This document shows positions 42,798 to 52,383 of a stretch of DNA of 64,000 nt, in pieces. A program made the translations under genes and the position numbers. Numbering within the stretch: the first letter of the stretch is position 1; every line of letters begins with the position of its first letter. The notes beneath the pieces were generated by a model, which was not told where the DNA came from, ran no database searches, and saw only the letters and a list, made by a program, of their open reading frames with translations. The stretch is from Cyclobacteriaceae bacterium (GTDB lineage Bacteria > Bacteroidota > Bacteroidia > Cytophagales > Cyclobacteriaceae): positions 1,488,001 to 1,552,000 of the forward strand of contig CP129487.1 of the NCBI GenBank assembly GCA_030584025.1, in the 5' to 3' direction.

Positions 42798-44450
42798 ATG
42801 AAAAAATTTGCCCTTCTATTCACAGGATTTTTTTTGTGTCTACTGCTTTCTTGCACAGATAGAAATCCAAAAGCCGACCGTATTATTTTAAACGCTGATA
42901 TCTGGACAGGCGATCAATCCAATCCATCTGCGCAAGCCATGGCTATTGCCGGAGATTCGCTTTTGGCTGTCGTCAGCAATGCTGAAATTGAAAAGTACAT
43001 AGGACCAAACACAGAGGTTATTGATCTAAACGGAGCATTTGTAACCCCCGGTTTTATCGATTCTCATGTGCACTTTTTAATGGGTGGCTTTAACCTCTCT
43101 GGTGTGCAATTACGTGACGCAAAAACTAAAGAGGAGTTTATTAGTCGTATTAAGGCTTTCGCAGAAACCGTGCCCGCTGGTACCTGGATTTTGGGTGGCG
43201 ATTGGGATCATGAAAACTGGGGCGGTGAATTGCCAACACGGCAATGGATTGATGCCGTAACACCCGATCATCCGGTATGGATAACCCGGCTTGACGGGCA
43301 TATGTCGTTGGCCAATACCGCAGCGTTAACAGCTGCCGGAGTTGATCGTGCTGTTAAAGATGTTGAAGGAGGTACCATTGTGCGTGATGCCAATGGAAAC
43401 CTGACGGGTATTTTTAAGGATAACGCCACCAATATTGTCGACAGGCATGTACCTGAACCTTCACCTGAACAGGTGGATAACGCCTTGCAGGCAGCCATGA
43501 AATATGTGGCCTCGTTTGGGGTAACATCCGTTCATCATATGGCAGGGCACATAGATGCATTGGAACGGGCACGAAAAAGTAATAACATGATTACCCGCAT
43601 CTATGCCATGTACCCGATCAGTCAATGGGAAGTATTAAATGAAAAGATAGCACGTGAAGGCAGGGGCGACAAGTGGCTGAAAGTTGGAGGCTTGAAAGGT
43701 TTTGTGGATGGCTCCTTAGGTTCACATACGGCAGCATTCTTTGAACCGTTTACCGATGCGCCAAGTGATACAGGGTTATGGGTGAACACACCCGAGCAAT
43801 TATATACCTGGATAAGTGCAGCCGACAAAGCCGGACTGCAATTGATGGTACATGCGATTGGTGATCGGGCCATAAATACATTGCTGAATATTTATGAACG
43901 TGTAGAACGGGAAAACGGATCGAAGGACAGGCGTTTTCGAATTGAACATGCACAGCACATTGCTCACCAAGATATTCCCAGGTTTGCTGCGTTAAACGTT
44001 ATTCCCAGTATGCAGCCGTATCATGCCATTGATGATGGGCGCTGGGCAGAGAAAGTAATTGGTCCGGAACGGATTAAAACGACTTATGCCTTTAAAAGTT
44101 TATTTGATGCAGGAGCAATGGTGGCATTTGGTAGTGACTGGTTTGTAGCTCCGCCAACACCGCTTGAAGGAATTTACGCGGCTGTTACCCGAAGAACCCT
44201 TGATGATCAAAATCCGGATGGTTGGGTTCCGGAACAGAAGATTACTGTTGAACAAGCGCTTATTGCCTATACACGAAATGCAGCATATGCCTCTTTTGAT
44301 GAGAAGTTAAAGGGCACCTTAACTCCGGGCAAGCTAGCCGATTTTGTGGTATTGAGTGAGGACTTGCGCACCGTTGCTCCGGATCAAATCCGTAACGTTC
44401 GTGTGTTGAATACCTGGGTAGGAGGAAAGGAAGTGTTTCGTGCGGAATAA
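42798..44450 (+). CDS. YtcJ-like metal-dependent amidohydrolase, lipoprotein
   Basis: 550 residues. Lipobox LLSC. Amidohydrolase-superfamily metal motifs: FVTPGFIDSHVHFL (HxH), a central LQLMVHAIGDRAI and FRIEHAQHIAH, and FGSDWFVAPPTPLEGIYAAVTR near the C-terminus, all as in YtcJ/amidohydrolase_3. It probably acts in the periplasm on amide or formyl substrates. It lies 35 bp after the acylase gene, which suggests consecutive steps on acylated amines, an inference from position. Confidence 0.9.
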   Translation: MKKFALLFTGFFLCLLLSCTDRNPKADRIILNADIWTGDQSNPSAQAMAIAGDSLLAVVSNAEIEKYIGPNTEVIDLNGAFVTPGFIDSHVHFLMGGFNLSGVQLRDAKTKEEFISRIKAFAETVPAGTWILGGDWDHENWGGELPTRQWIDAVTPDHPVWITRLDGHMSLANTAALTAAGVDRAVKDVEGGTIVRDANGNLTGIFKDNATNIVDRHVPEPSPEQVDNALQAAMKYVASFGVTSVHHMAGHIDALERARKSNNMITRIYAMYPISQWEVLNEKIAREGRGDKWLKVGGLKGFVDGSLGSHTAAFFEPFTDAPSDTGLWVNTPEQLYTWISAADKAGLQLMVHAIGDRAINTLLNIYERVERENGSKDRRFRIEHAQHIAHQDIPRFAALNVIPSMQPYHAIDDGRWAEKVIGPERIKTTYAFKSLFDAGAMVAFGSDWFVAPPTPLEGIYAAVTRRTLDDQNPDGWVPEQKITVEQALIAYTRNAAYASFDEKLKGTLTPGKLADFVVLSEDLRTVAPDQIRNVRVLNTWVGGKEVFRAE

Positions 44451-44467
44451 TCGTGTTATTAAATTTA

Positions 44468-45340
44468 ATGGCACATCATCACCACCATTCTTCTGGAAAA
44501 AATTTACGAGCAGCATTTCTCTTGAATGCTGGCTTTACCATTTTTGAATTGATTGGTGGATTTTATGTAAACAGTGTTGCCATCATTTCGGATGCCGTTC
44601 ATGATTTGGGCGATTGCCTTTCGCTTGGAACCGCCTGGTACCTGGATGCTAAATCGAAAAAGGCCGCAAGTCAATCATTCTCTTTTGGTTACAGGCGCTT
44701 CTCCTTGCTGGGTGCGTTGATCAACAGTATTGTATTGATTATAGGTTCGGTTTTTGTGATTCAGGCTGCGATTGGCAGAATCCTTTCACCAGAATCTTCC
44801 AATGCCCAAGGCATGTTTGTTTTTGCGTTGGTCGGGGTGGCTGTTAACGGATATGCCGCATGGAAAACAAGTTCCGGAAAAACGCTTAATGAGCGCATTG
44901 TTACCTGGCATTTGCTTGAGGATGTACTCGGATGGGTTGCTGTCTTAATCGTTTCGGTGGTACTTATGTTTGTAGAAAACCACTACCTCGATCCGGCACT
45001 GTCGTTGGTCATAACACTTTTTATTCTGTGGAATGTAGGTAAGCGGTTAAAGGAAACCTTGTTCTTGTTTTTGCAGGGGCATCCGGTTGATATTAATCAG
45101 AAAGAAATTGAGGATAAGATACTGCAAATCGATTATGTCGATTCGTTACACCACACGCACATTTGGTCATTGGATGGTGAGCACCATGTGTTTACCACGC
45201 ACGTCCGGCTTAAGTCGGGTGTTAGCATATCTGAATTGCTCATGGTAAAGAATCGAATCAAGGAACTCATGAAGAATTATCCCTTTGAGCATTTTACTAT
45301 TGAAACCGAGTTGAATAATGAGTACTGTGCTCTTGAATAA
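44468..45340 (+). CDS. Cation diffusion facilitator (CzcD-like)
   Basis: 290 residues from ATG 44468 (MAHHHHHSSGKN); the GTG at 44453 is less likely. Six helices with the metal-site motifs SVAIISDAVHDLGDCLSLG (HDxxD) and WHLLEDVLGWVAVLI (HxxxD), and a cytoplasmic C-terminal domain (LHHTHIWSLDGEHHVFTTHV). These move Zn2+/Cd2+/Co2+ out of the cytoplasm against protons. A natural run of five histidines opens the protein and may sense or collect metal. It starts 17 bp after the amidohydrolase gene. Confidence 0.93.
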   Translation: MAHHHHHSSGKNLRAAFLLNAGFTIFELIGGFYVNSVAIISDAVHDLGDCLSLGTAWYLDAKSKKAASQSFSFGYRRFSLLGALINSIVLIIGSVFVIQAAIGRILSPESSNAQGMFVFALVGVAVNGYAAWKTSSGKTLNERIVTWHLLEDVLGWVAVLIVSVVLMFVENHYLDPALSLVITLFILWNVGKRLKETLFLFLQGHPVDINQKEIEDKILQIDYVDSLHHTHIWSLDGEHHVFTTHVRLKSGVSISELLMVKNRIKELMKNYPFEHFTIETELNNEYCALE

Positions 45341-45368
45341 TGTAGAATAAAATCCGTCTCAAAACACT

Positions 45369-45770
45369 ATGACCTTAGAACATGTTGCCATTTGGACGCA
45401 AAACCTCGAACAGTTAAAGGATTTTTACGTGACGTATTTCGGAGGTTTACCAAATGAAAAATATAACAACCCACAAAAGCAATTCAGTAGCTATTTTATT
45501 CGCTTTAAATCTGGTGCGCGACTTGAGTTAATGTCGAGACCGGATATACCGGCAAACGTAAATGATTCAATTGTAAAGCAATACCTGGGAATTATTCATC
45601 TTGCCTTTGGCGTTGATACCATGGACGAAGTTGACAGGAAAGCCGAAGAGCTGAAGAATGCGGGTTTTCAAATCTTATCGGGTCCGCGCAAAACTGGTGA
45701 TGGTTACTACGAATTTGAAACCCTTGACCCGGATAACAATCGGATTGAGGTAACCACTATTTTTCGCTGA
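45369..45770 (+). CDS. VOC-family glyoxalase-like protein
   Basis: 133 residues. The vicinal-oxygen-chelate pattern is complete: LEHVAIWTQNLEQLKDFYVTYFGG, LELMSRPDI, IHLAFGVDTMDEVDRKAEEL and GYYEFETLDPDNNRIEV, with His5, Glu54-like and Glu residues as expected metal ligands. Reaction unknown (lyase or dioxygenase relatives). It sits 28 bp downstream of the CDF gene and abuts the convergent kinase gene. Confidence 0.87.
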   Translation: MTLEHVAIWTQNLEQLKDFYVTYFGGLPNEKYNNPQKQFSSYFIRFKSGARLELMSRPDIPANVNDSIVKQYLGIIHLAFGVDTMDEVDRKAEELKNAGFQILSGPRKTGDGYYEFETLDPDNNRIEVTTIFR

Positions 45771-47309
45771 TTAGTTTTTCCCCAGACTTGGAATTGAAAG
45801 TGTAAATTCGGTTCCTTTTCCCGGTTCACTTTTTACTTGAATGGTACCCTGAATTTTATCAACAGCTTCTTTTACAATGTAAAGCCCAAGCCCTGAACCG
45901 ACACCTTTTGTGGAGGCCCGATAGAACATTTCAAATATTTTGGGAAGTGAACTGGATTCAATCCCCTCTCCATTATCGGAAATTCGTATTTCAGCTTCCT
46001 TTTCATTGGCCATCACCCGAACTTCAATGGTCGGGTTTTCTTTGGTCATGTCGGCATATTTGATTGCATTGGAAAGCAGGTTATTGAAAATGATGTTCAA
46101 CCGACTGGGTGCACTATAGAATTTTCCAGTTTGCTTCACATCCACCACACGCCAGATGCGCTCCATGTTATCCATGAATTGAAGCTGCTCAAGGGCACTG
46201 TTAACCAGTGATTCAAAATGCACAGGCTCCACCTCTACCTGAAGGCGTGTGTTGCGGGAATGATCAACAATATCTTTGATAAACTGGTCAAGACGCAACA
46301 AGCTTTTCTTTTTCAGATCGAGTAGCCGCTCCAGACTTTGCGGATCTTTTTCCATCCGTGCAATTTCAACAAGCCCCAATAACGATGATATGGGTGCACG
46401 TAAATCATGCGAAGCGGAATAAACAAATCGATCCAGTTCCGCATTGATTTTTACCAGTTCTTCATTTCGTTCTTCAAGTGCTTTCTGGCTTGCTTTGCGT
46501 TCGGTAATATCACTTTCGATAGCAATGAATTGCGTTACCTTACCTTGATTGTCGCGTATGGGCTGTACCTCAATACTTACCCAGTACGGTTTGCCTTCTT
46601 TGGTATAATTAATCAATTCAACTTCTTTGAAGCCTTCGCCTTTGCGAAGATTCTCCCGCATCATTTGCGCTGCTTTCGGATCAGATTCCGGTCCGCGTAG
46701 AAAATGCCCGGGTTTACGCCCGATAATTTCTTCAAGTTTATAACCGGTTGTGCGTTCAAAGGCAGGATTAACCCATTCAATTTCGCCTGCAGCGTTAGCG
46801 ATCACCACCATGTTAGTGGTATTGTTAGCCACCAGGGCCAGGCGTTTATTTTCCTGCTCGGTTTGTTTGCGTTTGCTGATGTCCCGAACTATGGCAAGTA
46901 TCTGTACATCACCCTCCAGGTCGAGCCGATTAAGTGAAACCTCGGCCTGAAAAGGTGTACCATCAAGCCGGATGTGCATCCACTCAAAAAATTGCGGTTC
47001 GCCTTGAAGCACCGCATTGATTTTCTCCATAGCTGCTTCTTCCGAAGTACGGCCATCAGGTTGATGAGCGGGTGAAAATCGGTAGGGAGTTTGACCAACT
47101 ATATCTTCTTTCTTACATTGAAAAATGCGAAGGGTGGCATCATTACAATCCGTAAAGGTCTTGTAATCCATGGTAAAGATGGCATCATGGGCGGTGTTGA
47201 ACAGGGTTCGCAACCGAAACTCATTCTTTCGAAGCGTTTCTTCCACACGGTGCAAGGCTTCCAGATCGGTACCCGGCAGATCAGCACGATTAAGCACATC
47301 TTCAGACAT
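45771..47309 (-). CDS. Soluble PAS-domain sensor histidine kinase
   Basis: 512 residues from ATG 47309 (MSEDVLNRADLPGTD); the frame also opens at 47351. Two PAS domains with PAC segments (FRLRTLFNTAHDAIFTMD..., LALVANNTTNMVVIANAAGEIEWVNPAFERTTGYKLEEI, ending ITERKASQ) precede a HisKA box SASHDLRAPIS with the phosphorylated His301, then the ATPase: NNLLSNAIKYA, ISDNGEGIESSSLPKIFEMFYRA, GSGLGLYIVKEA. No membrane helix, so it senses in the cytoplasm. No response regulator is adjacent. Confidence 0.92.
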   Translation of the reverse strand: MSEDVLNRADLPGTDLEALHRVEETLRKNEFRLRTLFNTAHDAIFTMDYKTFTDCNDATLRIFQCKKEDIVGQTPYRFSPAHQPDGRTSEEAAMEKINAVLQGEPQFFEWMHIRLDGTPFQAEVSLNRLDLEGDVQILAIVRDISKRKQTEQENKRLALVANNTTNMVVIANAAGEIEWVNPAFERTTGYKLEEIIGRKPGHFLRGPESDPKAAQMMRENLRKGEGFKEVELINYTKEGKPYWVSIEVQPIRDNQGKVTQFIAIESDITERKASQKALEERNEELVKINAELDRFVYSASHDLRAPISSLLGLVEIARMEKDPQSLERLLDLKKKSLLRLDQFIKDIVDHSRNTRLQVEVEPVHFESLVNSALEQLQFMDNMERIWRVVDVKQTGKFYSAPSRLNIIFNNLLSNAIKYADMTKENPTIEVRVMANEKEAEIRISDNGEGIESSSLPKIFEMFYRASTKGVGSGLGLYIVKEAVDKIQGTIQVKSEPGKGTEFTLSIPSLGKN

Positions 47310-47376
47310 GAACCCAAGTTTGACGTTTTTGGGCACCTGAAAAAGGAACATTTTGCTTTTTCCTTACATGCGCGAA

Positions 47377-48300
47377 TCAATACCGCTCATACCAATCAAA
47401 ATGCTGATGTATGATGTGGTTCTTTTCCTTTTTTACATAGTTTAGATAAGCCTGAGCAACAGGTGAAAACTTTTTGTTTTTCAGCCAAATAAGTTGCCAC
47501 TTAGACGTTATCGGAAATCCTTTAACAGGTATGATGTGCAGGTCGCCATTGCTTAGTTCATCCTTAAGGCCAATAAGCGGCATAACGGATGAACCGAGTC
47601 CTGCAATTACGGCTTGCTTTACGGCTTCATTTGACGTGAGTTCCATTTTTTTGCGGGCATGAATGCCATGCAACCGGAAATACTTTTCCATGGTTTGACG
47701 CGTACCCGATCCCGTTTCCCGATAGATCAGCGGAAGTGTTTCGAAAATCTTTTTGGTATGCGTTTTCTTGTCGGCTTTTGTTTCATGATTGGTAACCAGG
47801 TAAAGTTTGTTTTGCATGAGCTCGATACCATCTACCTGAATATTTTTCGGCAATACCGATACGAGCGAAAAGTCAACTTCGTTATTCTCAAGGCTTTCAA
47901 TTACCCGCTCCTTGTTGGAAACATCAAGCAGTAATTCCACATCCGTATGCTGACGCAGAAAGCCGGTTAAAAAGTAAGGCATTACATATTTTCCGGTTGA
48001 GACGACTGAAATACGCAGGCTTCCGGTAAGCTTTCCTTTAAAGGCTTGAAGTCGCTGGTTAATTCCGTTTACTTCATTTAAAATGGTTTCAGCAGATTTG
48101 GCAATTTCCTTTCCGAAATCAGTGATGAAGAGTTGGCGCCCAATTACTTCGGTTAGGGGTACATCAAATTGATCCTGAAAATTTTTCAGTTGTATCGAAA
48201 CAGCCGGCTGTGTGAGGTGAAGGGCTTCGGCAGCTTTGGTAATGCTTTTCGTCTCCGTGATTTTCAGAAAGATTTGAAGTTGATGGAGCGTATAATTCAT
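47377..48300 (-). CDS. LysR-family regulator, probably of the bicarbonate transporter operon
   Basis: 307 residues. The HTH is LHQLQIFLKITETKSITKAAEALHLTQPAVSIQLKNFQDQF, followed by a two-lobed effector domain (GSLRISVVSTGKYVMPYFL...LYLVTNH..PLIYRETGSGTRQTM). CbbR/CmpR/CysB-type sequence features are visible. It is divergent from the 48387-49621 operon, the standard arrangement for a LysR protein and its target. CbbR-type regulators control inorganic carbon genes, which fits an SbtA-like target. A TATTTTTG promoter lies at 48325-48332. Confidence 0.9.
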   Translation of the reverse strand: MNYTLHQLQIFLKITETKSITKAAEALHLTQPAVSIQLKNFQDQFDVPLTEVIGRQLFITDFGKEIAKSAETILNEVNGINQRLQAFKGKLTGSLRISVVSTGKYVMPYFLTGFLRQHTDVELLLDVSNKERVIESLENNEVDFSLVSVLPKNIQVDGIELMQNKLYLVTNHETKADKKTHTKKIFETLPLIYRETGSGTRQTMEKYFRLHGIHARKKMELTSNEAVKQAVIAGLGSSVMPLIGLKDELSNGDLHIIPVKGFPITSKWQLIWLKNKKFSPVAQAYLNYVKKEKNHIIHQHFDWYERY

Positions 48301-48324
48301 AAGAATACTTAATGTTATCTATTA

Positions 48325-48345
48325 CAAAAATAAATAAAAATTTAT
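48325..48345. promoter_or_regulatory. lysR promoter and candidate LysR-binding site in the divergent gap
   Basis: On the minus strand TATTTTTG (48332-48325) is an exact -7 box for the regulator gene. An inverted repeat ATAAAT-AAAA-ATTTAT (48330-48345) overlaps its upstream end; T-N11-A type LysR sites are palindromes of this kind. This would fit autoregulation together with activation of the other side. Confidence 0.45.
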
Positions 48346-48386
48346 GATTCCGGTTATGGATTTTTGCAGCGGTTAATACAACAACT

Positions 48387-48668
48387 ATGAAGACGAAACA
48401 CCAGATTAAATTAATTGATGGAAATTTTCATCCGAAAGATGCCGCCCGTGTATTGATGCAGTTAATCAGTGACAAAATTAATTACCACAATGTTGAGATG
48501 CTTTCAATTTATGAACATTTTAACGGAGATGTTTCTAACTCTGTTAAAAGGATTCATGAACTTAGCGAAGCAAAGGAATCGTTGCGCGAATTACTGGAGC
48601 AGGCCGAGCAGGAGGGATACGACCTGGTGATTGAAGGAAATATTAACATAAACCTGGTCAAAGCATGA
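48387..48668 (+). CDS. Small protein coupled to the SbtA-like transporter
   Basis: 93 residues. It starts 86 bp from the divergent lysR and its stop overlaps the transporter start (ATGA). No signal peptide or membrane segment. It has a predicted strand-helix-helix-strand order (HQIKLIDGNFHPKDAARVLMQLISDKINYH, AKESLRELLEQAEQEGYDLVIEGNININ). Cyanobacterial SbtA is paired with the PII-like SbtB; this protein is not recognisably PII-like, yet its position suggests a regulator of the transporter. Confidence 0.7.
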   Translation: MKTKHQIKLIDGNFHPKDAARVLMQLISDKINYHNVEMLSIYEHFNGDVSNSVKRIHELSEAKESLRELLEQAEQEGYDLVIEGNININLVKA

Positions 48669-49621
48669 GTTTAGCCTTGTTGGTCGACAACCTGACCAAC
48701 CCAGCGCTACTATTTTTTGTATTAGGCATTGTTGCGGTACGACTCAAAAGTGACCTGGAACTTCCGTCAACTTCATCTAAGTTTATTTCTCTGTACTTGC
48801 TTTTCGCCATTGGCTTTAAAGGAGGGCAGGAGTTGGCGCACAGCGAGTTTTCGCTGGAAATTGTGTGGTCGATGTTATTTGGTGTGGCCATTGCCAGTCT
48901 GATACCGCTTTATACATTCTTTATTCTAAAGAAGAGATTAAGTGTATCAAATGCCGGGGCCATAGCGGCTGCATACGGATCGGTAAGTGCTGTAACCTTT
49001 GTAACAGCCATTTCATTTTTAGAGATGGAGGCCGTGCCGTTTAGCGGACACATGATTGCCGTAATGGCCTTGATGGAAACACCAGCCATCATTATAGGTG
49101 TGATATTGATTCGCATGTATGGCCGTGAAGAAACAGGAGATACACGGTTGCGTTCTGTAGTGCATCACTCGTTTACAAATGGCAGTGTGCTTATGATTAT
49201 CGGAAGTTTAATCATCGGCTTTTTAGCAAATGATCAGCAGGCACTCGGTATTAAACCATTTACAAACGACATCTTTAAAGGTTTTCTTGCGCTCTTTTTG
49301 CTGGACATGGGAATTGCCAGCGGCAGAAAGCTGAAGGACTTTCTGGATGGTGGTTGGTTCACGTTGGCTTTTGCCTTGGTGATACCCCTTGTAAATGGCT
49401 GTGCCGTGGCCTTGCTGAGCAGCCTGATAACGGATGATCCGGGTAATCGGTTTATGTTCGCGGTGCTGGCGGCCAGTGCCTCGTACATTGCAGTGCCGGC
49501 TGCTATGAAAATGGCTGCACCTCAGGCCAATCCAGGAATTTTTGTGCCGATGACATTAGCTGTTACGTTTCCGCTGAACATTACACTGGGTATGCCGATC
49601 TATCTGGAATTGATTCTATAA
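48665..49621 (+). CDS. SbtA-like sodium-dependent bicarbonate transporter
   Basis: 318 residues with about ten membrane helices. The characteristic strings are LLVDNLTNPALLFFVLGIVAVRLKSDLELP, FAIGFKGGQEL, GAIAAAYGSVSAVTFVTAISFLE, MALMETPAIIIGV, FLLDMGIASGRKL and SYIAVPAAMKMAAPQANPG, matching the SbtA/DUF897 family. SbtA brings bicarbonate in with sodium to feed carboxylases. In a heterotroph it may support anaplerotic carboxylation. Operon with the small protein upstream by ATGA overlap; convergent with the ThuA gene. Confidence 0.92.
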   Translation: MSLALLVDNLTNPALLFFVLGIVAVRLKSDLELPSTSSKFISLYLLFAIGFKGGQELAHSEFSLEIVWSMLFGVAIASLIPLYTFFILKKRLSVSNAGAIAAAYGSVSAVTFVTAISFLEMEAVPFSGHMIAVMALMETPAIIIGVILIRMYGREETGDTRLRSVVHHSFTNGSVLMIIGSLIIGFLANDQQALGIKPFTNDIFKGFLALFLLDMGIASGRKLKDFLDGGWFTLAFALVIPLVNGCAVALLSSLITDDPGNRFMFAVLAASASYIAVPAAMKMAAPQANPGIFVPMTLAVTFPLNITLGMPIYLELIL

Positions 49622-49623
49622 AA

Positions 49624-50442
49624 CTACCCGTAGACAGGATTTACCCACGCTTCTGTTGGCTCGTATTTGCTTGCGCTTGCCCAAATAATCCCTCGTTTCA
49701 TAAGGGTTACAGCTTGGGGTTGATCGGTAATGTGTTTCAGGTTATGACCGAGGGACGTGTAAAATACGCGGCCCTTTCCATAGGTCTTTTTCCAGGCAAC
49801 GGGCAACACGCACCCATCAATCCATGGATCAATTTTGCCATTAAACCGCGTGGTGGCCAGTACTTTTACATTCGGATCTATATGCATGTAATATTGTTCG
49901 CTGGTCATGTTGAAATCCCTGATGCCTTGCGTAACGGCATCTTCATGATCGACAATGTTAACCCTGTAGTCAATTACCCCACCGGGGTGTGAAACCCATT
50001 GTCCGCCCGTCATGTATTGGTACTCCGTATTGTTTCGGAAAGCATCGCACAATCCGCCATGCCATCCGGCTATACCAACACCATTTTTAATCGCTTCCAA
50101 TAAACCTGCTTCCTGTTCTTTTGTGATTTGCGACATGGTGAAGATTTGAAGGACCAAATCAATTGAACCCATGAGTTGTTTATCGGTATAGGAATCCAAC
50201 GTTTTGGAAAGTATTATTTCAGCACCTTCTTTTTTTAACCAAGGCACCAGGTAATCAACAAACTTGTCAGGCTCGTGTCCATCCCAACCACCATAGGTAA
50301 AAAGCACTTTTCTGTCTTTCAGGGATGGCAATGGTTTCATTTGCTCTGCGGTTGGTTTAGCAACATGACGAAAGGGAAGTGCTGCCAGCCCGACCGTTGC
50401 AGCCAATGCTTTAAAAAGGAAATTTCTTCGTTGATTTTTCAT
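49624..50442 (-). CDS. ThuA-domain protein with Tat-like signal
   Basis: 272 residues from ATG 50442 (MKNQRRNFLFKALAATVG); the longer start at 50475 is unlikely. RRNFLF followed by a hydrophobic stretch resembles a Tat export signal. The ThuA/class-I-amidotransferase-like fold is seen in KVLFTYGGWDGHEPDKFVDYL, GIAGWHGGLCDAFRNNTEYQYMTGGQWVSHPGG, and KKTYGKGRVFYTSLGHN. ThuA-like proteins act on sugars such as trehalose derivatives; the mechanism is unsettled. Confidence 0.88.
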   Translation of the reverse strand: MKNQRRNFLFKALAATVGLAALPFRHVAKPTAEQMKPLPSLKDRKVLFTYGGWDGHEPDKFVDYLVPWLKKEGAEIILSKTLDSYTDKQLMGSIDLVLQIFTMSQITKEQEAGLLEAIKNGVGIAGWHGGLCDAFRNNTEYQYMTGGQWVSHPGGVIDYRVNIVDHEDAVTQGIRDFNMTSEQYYMHIDPNVKVLATTRFNGKIDPWIDGCVLPVAWKKTYGKGRVFYTSLGHNLKHITDQPQAVTLMKRGIIWASASKYEPTEAWVNPVYG

Positions 50443-50568
50443 TTTATTCTCCAATGTGTTTTTAAAGATACGCAATCATGTAAAACATTATATGTTGATT
50501 AGGAGTTAGATATTTATTTTTCGTTCTTTTCTTATATTTTGATCTGATCAATAACCAGATAAACGCCC

Positions 50569-51558
50569 ATGTTTATAAAACGAAATTATGGTTTATGGAT
50601 GACCTTCAACTGGTCAAAGAAACCTTTTCTCTATGGCTTACTCTATGCTGCATCCATTACGGCAGCATATGAATTTTTACCGCTCAACATCGCTATTCCA
50701 TGGCAGCCATTAAGCATAGTAGGTATTGCAGTTGCCTTTTACCTGGGCTTTAAAAACAACAGTTCATACGACCGCACGTGGGAGGCTCGAAAAATCTGGG
50801 GTGGAATTGTAAATAGCAGTCGCTCATTTGCCAGCGCAGTTATGGCATTTGTCAAAACTGAAAATAAAGACGAGGCACAGTCCATTAAACAAACCTTAAT
50901 CTACCGGCACATTGCCTGGCTCACCGCACTGCGTTATCAATTGAGGCTAAGCCGCCCCTGGGAACATACAAACGAGCGGCTAAGCGGCTTGTATGTGCCT
51001 ACGATATGTGAAGCTTATTTCGATTCACTGGATAAAGAGATTGAACATTTGCTCAGGCCGGAAGAGCTTGAACAACTTAAGCGAAAGACAAACATGGCCA
51101 CTCAACTGCTGACTACCCAAACTCAAAAGTTAAAAGCATTAAAAGAACTTAATTACCTCACCGAAATGGAACACTTTCGGTTGCAGGAATTGATCGGAAA
51201 TTTATATGATGAGCAAGGCAAAAGTGAACGCATTAAAAACTTCCCCTTTCCGCGACAGTATGCTTCAACGGCCTTATGGACCACTTTTGTATTCAGTGCG
51301 CTTGTCCCTTTTGGGTTATTGGATGTATTTACAGAAGGAACATGGGTGTGGCTAACGGTTCCGTTTTCGGCCTTAATTATCTGGGTGTTCTTTCTTACCG
51401 AAAAAATCGGGGATTATTCCGAGAATCCATTTGAAGGCACGTATAACGATGTGCCGATAACATCCATATCACGCGCCATTGAAATCGATTTACGGGAGAT
51501 GCTGGGTGAGACGGATGTTCCGCCACCGATAAAGGATGAAAATGGATTTTTGATGTAA
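50569..51558 (+). CDS. Bestrophin-family anion channel-like protein
   Basis: 329 residues. MFIKRNYGLWMTFNWSKKPFLYGLLYAA opens the family pattern, followed by FYLGFKNNSSYDRTWEARKIWGGIVNSSRSFA, the most conserved bestrophin/UPF0187 stretch, a long helical cytoplasmic part and two further membrane helices (LWTTFVFSALVPFGLLDVF, FSALIIWVFFL). Prokaryotic bestrophins form pentameric ion channels. No obvious operon partner. Confidence 0.92.
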   Translation: MFIKRNYGLWMTFNWSKKPFLYGLLYAASITAAYEFLPLNIAIPWQPLSIVGIAVAFYLGFKNNSSYDRTWEARKIWGGIVNSSRSFASAVMAFVKTENKDEAQSIKQTLIYRHIAWLTALRYQLRLSRPWEHTNERLSGLYVPTICEAYFDSLDKEIEHLLRPEELEQLKRKTNMATQLLTTQTQKLKALKELNYLTEMEHFRLQELIGNLYDEQGKSERIKNFPFPRQYASTALWTTFVFSALVPFGLLDVFTEGTWVWLTVPFSALIIWVFFLTEKIGDYSENPFEGTYNDVPITSISRAIEIDLREMLGETDVPPPIKDENGFLM

Positions 51559-51596
51559 TGATTAAGGTGGTATTAGAATTGAATTCGAATGGGTCT

Positions 51597-52382
51597 TTAA
51601 TTATTACTTGGTTTCATCATCTCCAGTAATTCAGGGTTCATAATTATTGCAATAACCATTAATAGCGAAGTAAAAAAGAAAAGAGAGAGCCAGAAGAAGA
51701 TATGAACAAAAACACCACGAAACATTGCCCATCCTGGTTTGTATTGTACGTACAACTGGGTACATCCAAAAGCATAGTAGAGTGCACTGGAACTCATGAA
51801 TAATAGTAAGTGCATGTAAGTTCCTGTAAATTTGAAGACTATCAAAAATATAACCGAAAGCCATTGGTAGTGTCCTTGTGTATAGAATACAAGAACAGAG
51901 TGTTCCAATAGATTGTGTTTACTCTTCCGGAACAGCAATGCAGCAGCGAAAACATAAAACGGAATAAAAAGAAAGGACATTAGGCGTTGGTTATCTTTTA
52001 CCCATCCCATTATTCCCATGTTGACCTGCTCTTGTCCGCTCCCTTGTTTTGCCTCATCGAATGGGTTTACCGCTTTGGAAAATTCGTATAAATCGATTTC
52101 CAACATTGAAAAAGTAAGTATGTAAATTGTTAACATGAGAAAAAAGTACCCCACCGGACCATAGTAGAGTACCCGATTTCCTTCAATGTATTTTCTGGCA
52201 ACAACACCTGGTCGGATAGTCAGGTCACGAAGAGTTCTTGGGAACATCCCATCAAACCCATATACGCGCGACCAGAAGTCATTCCAGCCTTCGCGAAAAG
52301 TAATCCGCTTTACATTTGTGCGTTGGCCGCAACTCGTACAGAATTTTCCGCTTACTTCTTGCTGACAGTTGGTACAGGTCAT
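51597..52382 (-). CDS. DUF3667 membrane protein, second copy, with zinc ribbon
   Basis: 261 residues from ATG 52382 (MTCTNCQQEVSGKFCTSCGQR), which puts the two CxxC pairs at the N-terminus as in the protein at 16416. The DUF3667 strings ITFREGWNDFWSRVYGFDGMFPRTLRDLTIRPGVVARKYIEGNRVLYYGPVGYFFLML match well. About five membrane helices follow. The start lies one base after the MaoC stop, so the two genes form a coupled pair. Confidence 0.85.
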   Translation of the reverse strand: MTCTNCQQEVSGKFCTSCGQRTNVKRITFREGWNDFWSRVYGFDGMFPRTLRDLTIRPGVVARKYIEGNRVLYYGPVGYFFLMLTIYILTFSMLEIDLYEFSKAVNPFDEAKQGSGQEQVNMGIMGWVKDNQRLMSFLFIPFYVFAAALLFRKSKHNLLEHSVLVFYTQGHYQWLSVIFLIVFKFTGTYMHLLLFMSSSALYYAFGCTQLYVQYKPGWAMFRGVFVHIFFWLSLFFFTSLLMVIAIIMNPELLEMMKPSNN

Positions 52383-52383
52383 A

